DNA of 64,000 nucleotides, taken from positions 185,273-249,272 of the forward strand of contig NZ_CABJCG010000010.1 in NCBI RefSeq assembly GCF_902364025.1, given 5' to 3'. The position numbers and the translations under genes are program-made. The stretch is from Enterocloster lavalensis (GTDB lineage: Bacteria; Bacillota; Clostridia; Lachnospirales; Lachnospiraceae). The notes below the pieces were generated by a model. It was not told where the DNA came from. It made no database searches and was given only the letters and a program-made list of their open reading frames with translations. This document shows, in pieces, positions 8,700 to 16,841 of this stretch; the first letter of the stretch is position 1, and the number at the start of each line of letters is the position of its first letter.

Positions 8700-9932
8700 A
8701 TGATGAAATGGAAACGGATGCTCGGCGCGCTGATGGCAGCGGGACTGCTGGTGTCTGCGATGCCCATGGAGGCCCTGGCTGCGACCAAGTATGTCACCAG
8801 TATTTCGCTGAAGGTACATGCTGAACTGGAAGCGGGGGATTCGGTGGGTGACAATGACGATATCGCGCTTGAGAAACAGGACAGCGGTACTTACGTATAT
8901 ACAACAGCCAGCCGCTATCACGTGGTAGGAGCGGAGTGGGCCAATGACAAAGATATCTCCATCGGCGATGAGCCCAAGATGTATGTGTGGCTGGAGATTG
9001 ACGACGATGACAACAATAACGAGTATAAGTTCCGCAGCAGCTACAGCTCCAGCAATGTGAGCGTCAGCGGCGGAAGTTACGTGAGCTCCAGCAAGAGCGG
9101 CGGGGATTTGAAGGTTACGATCCGGGTCAACCCCATCAAGGGCACCTATGACCCGCCGGAGAACGCCGAGTGGGGAAGCTCCCGTGGGCGGGCCACCTGG
9201 GATGCCGGGGACAGCAGTTCCGGTTACTATGACGTGTATCTGTACCGCGGCTCCTCGACCGTGAAAAAGGTGGAGGACTACAAGGGCACCAGCTACAACT
9301 TCTATCCCTATATGACCAAGGAAGGGGACTATACCTTTAAAGTCCGCACTGTTCCTCACAGTGACGGCAGCTACGGCAAGAAGAGCGACTGGACGGAGTC
9401 AGACGACCTTTATATCGACGAGGACCACGTTTCCGATGGTACCGGCCAGAGCCGGGACGACGGTGTGACCTCCACCGGCGGCACCACGGATGTGGGCTGG
9501 CGCAAGGACAACGACAAATGGTATTTTAAATATCCGGACGGCACCTTGGCTAAGAACGGTTGGATGAAATGGAACGACAAGTGGTATCTGTTCGACAGCG
9601 TCGGAAAGATGCTCAGCGGTTGGCAGCAGAACGGCGGCAACTGGTATTATCTGGGTGAGAGCGGCGATATGAAGACCGGCTGGGTGAAGTCCGGCAATCT
9701 CTGGTATTACTGCAATCCCAACCAGGGCGGCCCGGAGGGCGCCATGGTCAAGAGCTGCTGGCTTACGATCAACGGCAAGACCTATTTTATGAACGAGAGC
9801 GGAGCCATGGTGGAGGGCTGGTACAAGGTGGGAGAGGACTTCTACTATTTCCAGCCGGGCGAGGGCCACAAGCTGGTGAACACCACGGTGAACGGATTCG
9901 TATTGGATGCAAACGGAGTGTGGCGTCACTGA
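8700..9932 (+). CDS. secreted choline-binding-repeat (CW_binding) surface protein
   Basis: 410 residues from the ATG at 8700, chosen because AAGGAGG lies 8 bases upstream; an in-frame ATG at 8667 has no such site. A signal peptide with a cut after MEALA leads into an acidic N-terminal domain of unknown fold. An Fn3-like segment follows (about 155-240; ATWDAGD, YYDVYLY, YTFKVRTVP). The C-terminus has five to six 20-residue Trp/Tyr-Gly repeats (GWMKWNDKWYLFD, GWQQNGGNWYYLG, GWVKSGNLWYYCN) that bind choline or similar teichoic-acid groups. It is therefore an exported cell-surface protein, with its own promoter, and the neighbouring gene is a paralogue. No catalytic domain is recognisable. Confidence 0.88.
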   Translation: MMKWKRMLGALMAAGLLVSAMPMEALAATKYVTSISLKVHAELEAGDSVGDNDDIALEKQDSGTYVYTTASRYHVVGAEWANDKDISIGDEPKMYVWLEIDDDDNNNEYKFRSSYSSSNVSVSGGSYVSSSKSGGDLKVTIRVNPIKGTYDPPENAEWGSSRGRATWDAGDSSSGYYDVYLYRGSSTVKKVEDYKGTSYNFYPYMTKEGDYTFKVRTVPHSDGSYGKKSDWTESDDLYIDEDHVSDGTGQSRDDGVTSTGGTTDVGWRKDNDKWYFKYPDGTLAKNGWMKWNDKWYLFDSVGKMLSGWQQNGGNWYYLGESGDMKTGWVKSGNLWYYCNPNQGGPEGAMVKSCWLTINGKTYFMNESGAMVEGWYKVGEDFYYFQPGEGHKLVNTTVNGFVLDANGVWRH

Positions 9933-10033
9933 TGAGGGGACGGCCAGGGCCGGAGGAAGTTGTGAGAGAGAGCTGTGTGGGGGCATTTTTCATATAGAAA
10001 ATCATAAGCCGGAGAACGGCGGAAGGAGTTTCA

Positions 10034-11026
10034 ATGAAAAAGAGACAGGTGATGGCTGTGATGGCGGCAGCGGTGCTGCTGGCGGCGGGCACAGCGATGA
10101 CATCCCACGCGGCGGAGAAAGAGTATCAGATTTACGTGTCCAACAATTATGATACGCAGAATGTCAGCGCGGACGATAACGACGACGAGAAGGTCCATCC
10201 GCTGGCCCCGGACGTTTACAGCGACGACTACGAGATTATCGACGGTCCGTCCTGGCCCAAGGGGTTATTAAGCTGGACGCCGGGTAAGACGGTGACGGGA
10301 ACCATTTACGTGGACCTGGACAGTTCGTCCGCGGAATCCATCGGCAAGAACCGGACTGGCATGGTCATGGCGGACGGCGAGGACAATGAGGTAGAGCTCA
10401 CCTCCGTGGAGCGCTACAAGGGCAGTAAATACGAGGGCGACAATATCTACAAGGTAAAGTTCAGCTATCAGGTGGCAGCCCAGCTGGGCGACACCACCTG
10501 GGCCGGCTGGGACAGCGCAAATCCCACGCTGGCGCGCTGGAACGGCGTCAAGTATGCCAATACCTACCGTGTGGTCCTCTACGACGACCAGGGCTCTGTG
10601 GTGACTCAGACAGTGGAGAATGCCACATCCTTTGATTTTTCGCAGTTCATGACCAAGGACCGGGTGAATTACTACTTTGAGGTGACGGCCATCGCCCGAA
10701 ACGGGGATCAGCGGGATTTTCTGAAGGACGGAGGTCCGGTCAGTTCCCTGGGGTCCGCCTCCAACAATCCGGGAATCACGGACGGCACCTGGGGCGATTA
10801 CCAGCAGGGCCGTCGTTTTACCAGGGCGGACGGAACCAACCCGGCGGGCTGCTGGGAGCGGATTCTGGGAAAGTGGTATTATTTTAACGCCGGAGGCTAC
10901 GCGGTTACCGGGTGGAATGAGATTGACGGAACTTGGTATTACATGTATGAGGACGGTGCCATGGCGGCCGGGACCACAACGCCGGATGGGTATGTGGTGG
11001 ACGGGAGTGGGGCGTGGGTGCAGTAG
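10034..11026 (+). CDS. second secreted choline-binding-repeat protein
   Basis: 330 residues with GGAAGGAG 8 bases before the ATG. A signal peptide ends at about SHAAE. The mature N-terminus is again acidic (DDNDDEK), with an Fn3-like segment at about 155-230 (LARWNGVKYANTYRVVLYD, YYFEVTAIA). It has only two to three cell-wall-binding repeats (WERILGKWYYFNAGGY, GWNEIDGTWYYMYEDG) and ends VVDGSGAWVQ, close to the VLDANGVWRH end of its neighbour. The two genes are 101 bases apart and look like a diverged tandem duplication. A surface protein with adhesion or wall-associated role is inferred. Confidence 0.85.
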   Translation: MKKRQVMAVMAAAVLLAAGTAMTSHAAEKEYQIYVSNNYDTQNVSADDNDDEKVHPLAPDVYSDDYEIIDGPSWPKGLLSWTPGKTVTGTIYVDLDSSSAESIGKNRTGMVMADGEDNEVELTSVERYKGSKYEGDNIYKVKFSYQVAAQLGDTTWAGWDSANPTLARWNGVKYANTYRVVLYDDQGSVVTQTVENATSFDFSQFMTKDRVNYYFEVTAIARNGDQRDFLKDGGPVSSLGSASNNPGITDGTWGDYQQGRRFTRADGTNPAGCWERILGKWYYFNAGGYAVTGWNEIDGTWYYMYEDGAMAAGTTTPDGYVVDGSGAWVQ

Positions 11027-11049
11027 TTAGATTAAAAATGTATATTTGC

Positions 11050-11088
11050 AAAGGTGTAAAGAAAATTTCTTTACGCCTTTTCTTTTTG
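11050..11088 (+). terminator. intrinsic terminator after choline-binding genes
   Basis: AAAGGTGTAAAG (11050-11061) pairs with CTTTACGCCTTT (11069-11080) with one wobble, followed by TCTTTTTG. Confidence 0.85.
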
Positions 11089-11162
11089 GGGATAAAATGA
11101 TATATTCTATACTAGAAAACAAATATTAATTCTGTCGATACAGCGGTTCCTGCTGTATAAAC

Positions 11163-11181
11163 ACTTGTAGTTACTACAAGT
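11163..11181. repeat. small perfect inverted repeat
   Basis: ACTTGTAG, three bases, CTACAAGT. It lies in the otherwise empty gap between the terminator and the toxin-antitoxin promoter. Function unknown; it could be an operator or a hairpin. Confidence 0.4.
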
Positions 11182-11275
11182 TCAGGCTGAATCAGCCGAT
11201 TTTTCCACAAAGAGACCGAAAAGGGAGTGATGCCTATGAGGGGTTATGAAACGATTGACTGGGGAATTTGAAGAT

Positions 11276-11304
11276 TTGACATTATGGGATATATGCCATA
11301 TAAT
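11276..11304 (+). promoter_or_regulatory. promoter with embedded dyad upstream of toxin-antitoxin genes
   Basis: A consensus TTGACA (11276-11281) and TATAAT (11299-11304) with a 17-base spacer. The spacer holds an inverted repeat, TATGG (from 11284), eight bases, CCATA, overlapping the -10 box. That is where the antitoxin would be expected to bind for autorepression. Confidence 0.75.
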
Positions 11305-11328
11305 AGATAGGAGTAGAGAAGGGCGGAA

Positions 11329-11679
11329 ATGACCCATTTTACGGTAGAATTTTATGAGGATGAGTGGAATCATAAACCTGTTGAGGAGTTTCTGGCGGGG
11401 TTGGATTTTAAAATGCGTGCAAAACTTTTAGGATTGTTACAGATTTTACAGGAAAAGGGAAATAAATTGAGAGAACCCTATAGCAAGTGTTTAGGGGATG
11501 GGATATTTGAGATAAGATGTAAGGTTGGAACTGATCTGACAAGGGTACTGTATTTTTTTTATTATGACAAAAAGATAATATTGACGAATGGCTTTGTCAA
11601 GAAGACACAGCGGACACCGGCCCGTGAAATTATACTGGCAAAGAAACGCAGGAAGGATTATCTGGAGAGGATGGGCTGA
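11329..11679 (+). CDS. RelE/HigB-like toxin of a type II toxin-antitoxin pair
   Basis: 116 residues of the phage Gp49/HigB (RelE-superfamily) toxin type: a small basic protein with VEFYEDEWNHKPVEEFL at the start, a LREPYSKCLGDGIFEIR strand pair and a TRVLYFFYYDKKIILTNGFVKKTQRTP core. In the family the Arg/Lys residues of this region cut ribosome-bound mRNA. The toxin-first order and the 2-base gap to the antitoxin gene are typical of higBA. A consensus promoter with an embedded dyad lies directly upstream. Confidence 0.85.
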   Translation: MTHFTVEFYEDEWNHKPVEEFLAGLDFKMRAKLLGLLQILQEKGNKLREPYSKCLGDGIFEIRCKVGTDLTRVLYFFYYDKKIILTNGFVKKTQRTPAREIILAKKRRKDYLERMG

Positions 11680-11681
11680 CT

Positions 11682-11966
11682 ATGAAGACATTAAATGAAT
11701 TTATGACCGAGCAGCTGAAGGACCCGGAGTTCAGAGAAGAATACGACAAAATCCAACCGGAGCTGGATGTCATCAGAGCATTGGTTGAGGCCAGAATTTC
11801 TCAAAACCTCACACAAAAGGAATTAGCTGCGCGGACTGGAATTGATCAGGCGGATATCAGCAAGCTGGAGAACGGGACCAGGAATCCATCTCTGAATTTG
11901 CTGAAGCGGCTTGCAGACGGCATGGGCATGGTATTGAGAATAGAGTTTGTGCCAAAGCGTAAATGA
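11682..11966 (+). CDS. HigA-like antitoxin, XRE/Cro helix-turn-helix
   Basis: 94 residues. An N-terminal toxin-binding segment (about 1-35) precedes an HTH_3 domain (about 36-88) with SQNLTQKELAARTGIDQADISKLENGTRNPSL. It neutralises the upstream RelE-like toxin and probably represses the shared promoter through the dyad at 11284-11302. It is translated right after the toxin gene. Confidence 0.88.
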   Translation: MKTLNEFMTEQLKDPEFREEYDKIQPELDVIRALVEARISQNLTQKELAARTGIDQADISKLENGTRNPSLNLLKRLADGMGMVLRIEFVPKRK

Positions 11967-12043
11967 GGCGGTCATGATGTCTAAAATAACTAAAAAAATA
12001 TACCACAAGTTCAGAAATCGCGACATTATTACTTAAATGCCGG

Positions 12044-12095
12044 TTTTTTCCCTCCTCATTTTCTGATATGATTGGATCATCAGAGAAAAGGAGGG
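12044..12095 (+). promoter_or_regulatory. Shine-Dalgarno-sequestering hairpin overlapping an extended -10 promoter
   Basis: CCCTCCT (12050-12056) is complementary to the SD AGGAGGG (12089-12095) of the binding-protein gene at 12105. Between them CTG/CAG and ATGAT-TGG-ATCAT continue an almost unbroken stem. The hairpin is followed by ATTTTTATT and so also resembles a terminator for the toxin-antitoxin transcript. An extended -10 (TG-A-TATGAT, 12064-12072) lies inside it. A transcript started from it (around 12079) would lack the anti-SD arm, so only read-through RNA would be silenced. This is inferred from base pairing only. Confidence 0.55.
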
Positions 12096-12104
12096 ATTTT
12101 TATT

Positions 12105-13307
12105 ATGAAGAAAAAACTGTCACTTTTGTTGGCGTGTACCATGGCTTTAAGCCTTACCGCATGCGGCGGAGGCAAGACCGAGGCTCCTGCAACCACTGCG
12201 GCTCCTGAGACTACTGCAGCGACCGAGGCCGCAAAGGATACCGAAGCGGCGGAGTCCAAGGCGGAATCTGCAGAGGCTACTGAGGCGGCCGGCGGCATGG
12301 ATGCGCTGATTGAGGCGGCAAAGGCCGAGGGAGAGCTCACTGTTTACGGCTCCTGCGAGGAGGAGTATCTGTCCGCAGCCTGCCAGAATTTTGAGAAGCT
12401 CTACGGAATCAAGACCAAGTTCCAGAGACTGTCCACCTCCGAGGTTTACACCAAGATCTCCGAGGAAGCTGGAAAACCGTCCGCTGACGTTTGGTTCGGC
12501 GGCACCACGGACCCCTACAACGAGGCGACCGCAGACGGCCTGCTGGAGCCCTATGAGGCGATCAACGCAGTGAACCTGATCGGCGATCAGTACAAGGACC
12601 CCACCAACTGCTGGTATGGCATCTACAAAGGCATCCTGGGCTTCATGGTTAACACCGAAGAGCTGGAGCGCCTGGGCCTGGAAGCTCCCAAGACCTGGGA
12701 TGATCTGACCAAGGAAGAGTACAAGGGCCTGATCATGCTGTCCAACCCCAACACAGCAGGCACTGCCAAGCTGCTGATCAACACCATGGTTCAGATGAAG
12801 GGCCATGATGAGGCGATGGAATATTTTAAGGCGCTGGACAAGAACATTTCCCAGTACACCAAATCCGGTTCCGGCCCCTCCAAGATGGTAGGCCCGGGCG
12901 AGTGTGTGATCGGTATCGGCTTCCTGCATGACGGCATTTACCAGATTCTGCAGGGCTATGACAACATCCAGCTGATCGTTCCCGAGGATGGAACTTCCTT
13001 CGAGGTTGGCGCAACCGCAATCTTCAAGGGTTGTACACATCCCAACGCGGCAAAATTGTGGATTGAGTACGCTCTTTCTCCCGACTGTGTGGATCACGCC
13101 AAGGAGAACGGCTCCTATCAGTTCCTGGTACTTAAGAATGCGACTCAGCCGGAAGAGGCTACCAAGTTCGGTCTGGATATGAACAACACCATCGACTACG
13201 ATTTCGAGGATGCAAAAGAGAACAGTGGAAAATATGTGGAGGACTTCTTCGCAGCACTGGGAAGCTCCAAGGACAACGCAGATTCCAGCCGTTTCAAAAC
13301 CGAGTAA
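12105..13307 (+). CDS. ABC transporter substrate-binding lipoprotein (Fe3+/hexose-phosphate class, AfuA-like)
   Basis: 400 residues from the ATG with AGGAGGG at 9 bases. A lipoprotein signal peptide ends LSLTAC-GGG. A Thr/Ala/Glu-rich linker (about 25-65) follows, then a type II periplasmic-binding fold of family 1 (ELTVYGSCEEEYL; ADVWFGGTTDPY; GILGFMVNTEEL; GECVIGIGFLHDG). No adjacent Tyr-Tyr iron-ligand pair is visible, so iron is doubtful. The downstream permease and ATPase belong to the same FbpABC/AfuABC class, and AfuABC of Actinobacillus carries sugar phosphates. Together with the HptASR-like sensor genes at 16.8-20.4 kb, a phosphorylated organic solute is my best guess. Confidence 0.82.
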   Translation: MKKKLSLLLACTMALSLTACGGGKTEAPATTAAPETTAATEAAKDTEAAESKAESAEATEAAGGMDALIEAAKAEGELTVYGSCEEEYLSAACQNFEKLYGIKTKFQRLSTSEVYTKISEEAGKPSADVWFGGTTDPYNEATADGLLEPYEAINAVNLIGDQYKDPTNCWYGIYKGILGFMVNTEELERLGLEAPKTWDDLTKEEYKGLIMLSNPNTAGTAKLLINTMVQMKGHDEAMEYFKALDKNISQYTKSGSGPSKMVGPGECVIGIGFLHDGIYQILQGYDNIQLIVPEDGTSFEVGATAIFKGCTHPNAAKLWIEYALSPDCVDHAKENGSYQFLVLKNATQPEEATKFGLDMNNTIDYDFEDAKENSGKYVEDFFAALGSSKDNADSSRFKTE

Positions 13308-13362
13308 TTGAAAACGGTGCCGGCTGCGGCACATGTTAGGATCGTAACAACTCGTGGGAGAG

Positions 13363-13440
13363 CGCTGCGAAATGCCGAAAATACACATTTCGCAGCGTTT
13401 TTATTGCCAGGAGAGCCCATTTTCCTGCCAATAAAAACGC
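13363..13440 (+). terminator. intrinsic terminator overlapping an alternative hairpin
   Basis: CGCTGCGAAATG (13363-13374) pairs perfectly with CATTTCGCAGCG (13386-13397) and runs into TTTTTATT, a strong terminator between the binding-protein and permease genes. The GCGTTTTTATTGCCAGGA right after it (13395-13412) is complementary, with one mismatch, to TCCTGCCAATAAAAACGC (13423-13440). This second hairpin would hide the U-tract of the first. Uneven expression of binding protein and permease, or attenuation, is likely. Confidence 0.75.
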
Positions 13441-13545
13441 TCCGCAGGGGGCGCTGCCCGGCGGACGGGCGGTCTGATCTCCGGCCGGACTGCAAATGAT
13501 TCATGCACTGTAAACATTGTTGAAGATAGAAAGGGGGGCCTTTTT

Positions 13546-15255
13546 GTGGCCAGAAGTCAAAGCGCTGAGCTAGAGCGTAAGAAATTCTTTGCGGACCCAT
13601 TTTTGGTCAGCATGATCGTCGTGCTGCTGGTGTTCCTGGCATTATTTATCCTGTATCCCCTTCTGATGCTGCTGGTAGACAGCTTTTATTCGGAAGGCAC
13701 CGTGACCATGGACGTATTCAAGCGGGTGCTCAGCCTGGAACGGTTCAGAAACGCATTTAAAAATACCCTGGTGCTGGGTTTTATCACCGGCCTTACCTCC
13801 ACGGCCATCGGCCTGCTGTTCGCCTATGTGGAGGTTTACGTGAAGCTGCGCACCAAGGTGCTGGAGAAGCTGTTCGGCCTGGTGTCCATGCTGCCGGTGG
13901 TGTCCCCGCCCTTTGTGCTGTCCCTGTCCATGATCATGCTGTTCGGGCGCAGCGGCATTATCACCCGTTCCCTGCTGGGAATCTACGATTCAAATGTCTA
14001 CGGCCTGAAGGGCATCGCCATCGTACAGACCCTGACCTTTTTCCCGGTCTGCTACCTGATGTTGAAAGGCCTGCTGAAAAATATCGATCCGTCCCTGGAG
14101 GAAGCCACCCGGGATATGGGCGCTTCCCGCTGGAGAGTATTCACCAGCGTGACCTTCCCCCTGCTGCTGCCCGGCCTGGGAAATGCGTTCCTGGTGACCT
14201 TTATTGAGTCGGTGGCGGATTTCGCCAACCCCATGCTGATCGGAGGTTCCTATGACACTCTGGCGACCACCATTTACCTGCAGGTGACCGGGGCCTACGA
14301 CTCCACCGGCGCGGCGGCCATGTCTGTGGTTCTGCTGATGTTGACCGTGGTGCTGTTCCTGATCCAGAAGTATTATCTGGAGAAAAAGACGGCGGCCACC
14401 CTGACGGGCAAGGCTTCCAGGATGCGTATGCTGATCGAAGACAAGAGCGTGACCGTGCCTCTGACCATCTTCTGCGGCTGCGTGGCTGCCTTTGTGCTGC
14501 TGATGTACATCATGGTGCCCTTCGGCGCTCTGTTTACTCTGTGGGGGCGGGATTACAGCCTGAGCCTGAAATGGTTCCAGTACATGTTTAAGACCAGCGG
14601 GCTGAAGGCGTTTAAGGATTCCTTTATGCTGTCCCTGATCGCTGCTCCGCTGACGGCGTTCCTCTCCATGGTGATTTCCTACCTGGTTGTCAAGAAGAAA
14701 TTCAAGGCCAAAGGTTTTATCGAGTTCGTTTCCATGCTGGCCATGGCGGTGCCCGGAACGGTTCTGGGTATCGGATATATCCGCGGTTATGCCAACGGCC
14801 TGTTCCGCACCGGCATCATGAGCGGTCTGTACGGCACGGGGCTGATCCTGATCATCGTGTTTATTGTGCGAAGCCTTCCAACGGGCACCCGAAGCGGCAT
14901 TTCCGCGCTGCGCCAGATCGACAAGTCCATTGAAGAGTCGGCCTACGACATGGGAGCCAACTCGGCCAAGGTGTTCATGACGGTGACGCTGCCGCTGATC
15001 AAAGACTCCTTCTTCAGCGGCCTGGTAACCGCGTTTGTGCGCAGCATCACCGCTATTTCCGCCATCATCCTGCTGGTAACCCCGGATTTCCTACTGATTA
15101 CCTGTCAGATCAATGAGCAGGCGGAGAAAGGGAACTACGGCGTGGCCTGCGCGTACGCTACGGTATTGATTATTATCACTTACGGTGCTGTATTGATTAT
15201 GAATACGCTGATGAAATTCTTCGGCGTCAGCAGAAAGATCAAGGAGGAGAATTAA
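13546..15255 (+). CDS. ABC transporter permease, fused two-domain FbpB/AfuB type
   Basis: 569 residues with about 12 membrane segments in two homologous halves. Each half carries the EAA loop that docks the ATPase: EEATRDMGASRWRVFTSV with PLLLPG (about 185-210) and EESAYDMGANSAKVFMTVTLPL (about 465-485). The start is a GTG 9 bases after AGGGGGG. The 238-base gap to the binding-protein gene holds a terminator and an alternative hairpin, so permease levels are probably lower than binding protein. The ATPase gene follows without any gap. Confidence 0.92.
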   Translation: MARSQSAELERKKFFADPFLVSMIVVLLVFLALFILYPLLMLLVDSFYSEGTVTMDVFKRVLSLERFRNAFKNTLVLGFITGLTSTAIGLLFAYVEVYVKLRTKVLEKLFGLVSMLPVVSPPFVLSLSMIMLFGRSGIITRSLLGIYDSNVYGLKGIAIVQTLTFFPVCYLMLKGLLKNIDPSLEEATRDMGASRWRVFTSVTFPLLLPGLGNAFLVTFIESVADFANPMLIGGSYDTLATTIYLQVTGAYDSTGAAAMSVVLLMLTVVLFLIQKYYLEKKTAATLTGKASRMRMLIEDKSVTVPLTIFCGCVAAFVLLMYIMVPFGALFTLWGRDYSLSLKWFQYMFKTSGLKAFKDSFMLSLIAAPLTAFLSMVISYLVVKKKFKAKGFIEFVSMLAMAVPGTVLGIGYIRGYANGLFRTGIMSGLYGTGLILIIVFIVRSLPTGTRSGISALRQIDKSIEESAYDMGANSAKVFMTVTLPLIKDSFFSGLVTAFVRSITAISAIILLVTPDFLLITCQINEQAEKGNYGVACAYATVLIIITYGAVLIMNTLMKFFGVSRKIKEEN

Positions 15256-16332
<1,077 letters not shown>

Positions 16333-16433
16333 GGAGATAGTATCATTTGAACACTTGACAAGGTATTTTCGAGTCCAGTGAGAATACATGCCGAAACACT
16401 TGGCAAGGTCTTTTATGAGCTTAGGGTTTGTGG

Positions 16434-16439
16434 TATAAT
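16434..16439 (+). promoter_or_regulatory. extended -10 promoter driving the tandem repeat array
   Basis: TGG-TATAAT is an extended -10 (TGnTATAAT). The region 17 bases upstream (TTTTAT) is a poor -35, as allowed for extended -10 promoters. A start near 16446 would place the entire 141-bp repeat array at the 5' end of the transcript. Two related stretches upstream (CACTTGACAAGGT at about 16351 and CACTTGGCAAGGT at about 16397) may be regulator sites. Confidence 0.55.
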
Positions 16440-16457
16440 CCAGGTAGGCAATGAGCA

Positions 16458-16775
16458 GTGCGTGAAGGGACATATGCAGAGCCACGTCGTGCTGGCACGT
16501 AAGTGGAGCTGCATATGGCCATTCACATAGGGCGAAGCCCGTGAGCGAGATGGAGCGAAGCGGAATCGAGCTGCACTGCGGAGTAGCGAGACGCGAAGGT
16601 GCGTGAAGGGACGTGAGTAGTAGCCCGTCGTGCTGGCACGTAAGGGATACTACTCATGGCCATTCACATAGGGCGAAGCCCGTGAGCGAGATGGAGCGAA
16701 GCGGAATCGAGCTGCACTGCGGGCTAGCGAGACGCGAAGGTGCGTGAAGGTGCGTGAGCAGTAGCCCCATCATGC
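16458..16775 (+). repeat. tandem 141-bp repeat with copy-specific but fully paired stems (putative structured RNA)
   Basis: Two complete copies (16458-16598, 16599-16739) and a degraded third (16740 to about 16775), starting GTGCGTGAAGG. The copies are nearly identical except for two short windows (16471-16485 with 16504-16517 in copy 1; 16612-16626 with 16645-16658 in copy 2). These windows pair with each other within each copy: CATATGCAG/CTGCATATG in copy 1, GAGTAGTA/TACTACTC in copy 2. The inner hairpin (CGTG-CTGG-CACG) and outer stem (GTGAAGG with CC-A-TTCAC) are conserved, as is a GGGC-GAA-GCCC hairpin further on. About six compensated base-pair changes argue for selection on structure. 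It fills most of the 509-base gap before 16842. I see no coding frame in it. Confidence 0.8.
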
Positions 16776-16841
16776 AGGCCCGCAAAGAAATCCCCTCCCT
16801 TTTTTTCAACCAATCCCCCTAAAAAACAGGACCCCAAAACT

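Noticed and set aside
8640..9359. 239-codon - strand frame opposite the choline-binding protein
   Set aside because: Val/Ile/His-rich antisense frame with no ribosome site; the + strand protein has clear domains.
12147..13388. 413-codon - strand frame opposite the binding lipoprotein
   Set aside because: Antisense shadow; Leu/Gly/Cys-rich without motifs.
16458..16775. CRISPR array
   Set aside because: Period of 141 bases, long near-identical units and pairing differences confined to stems; no spacers and no cas genes.
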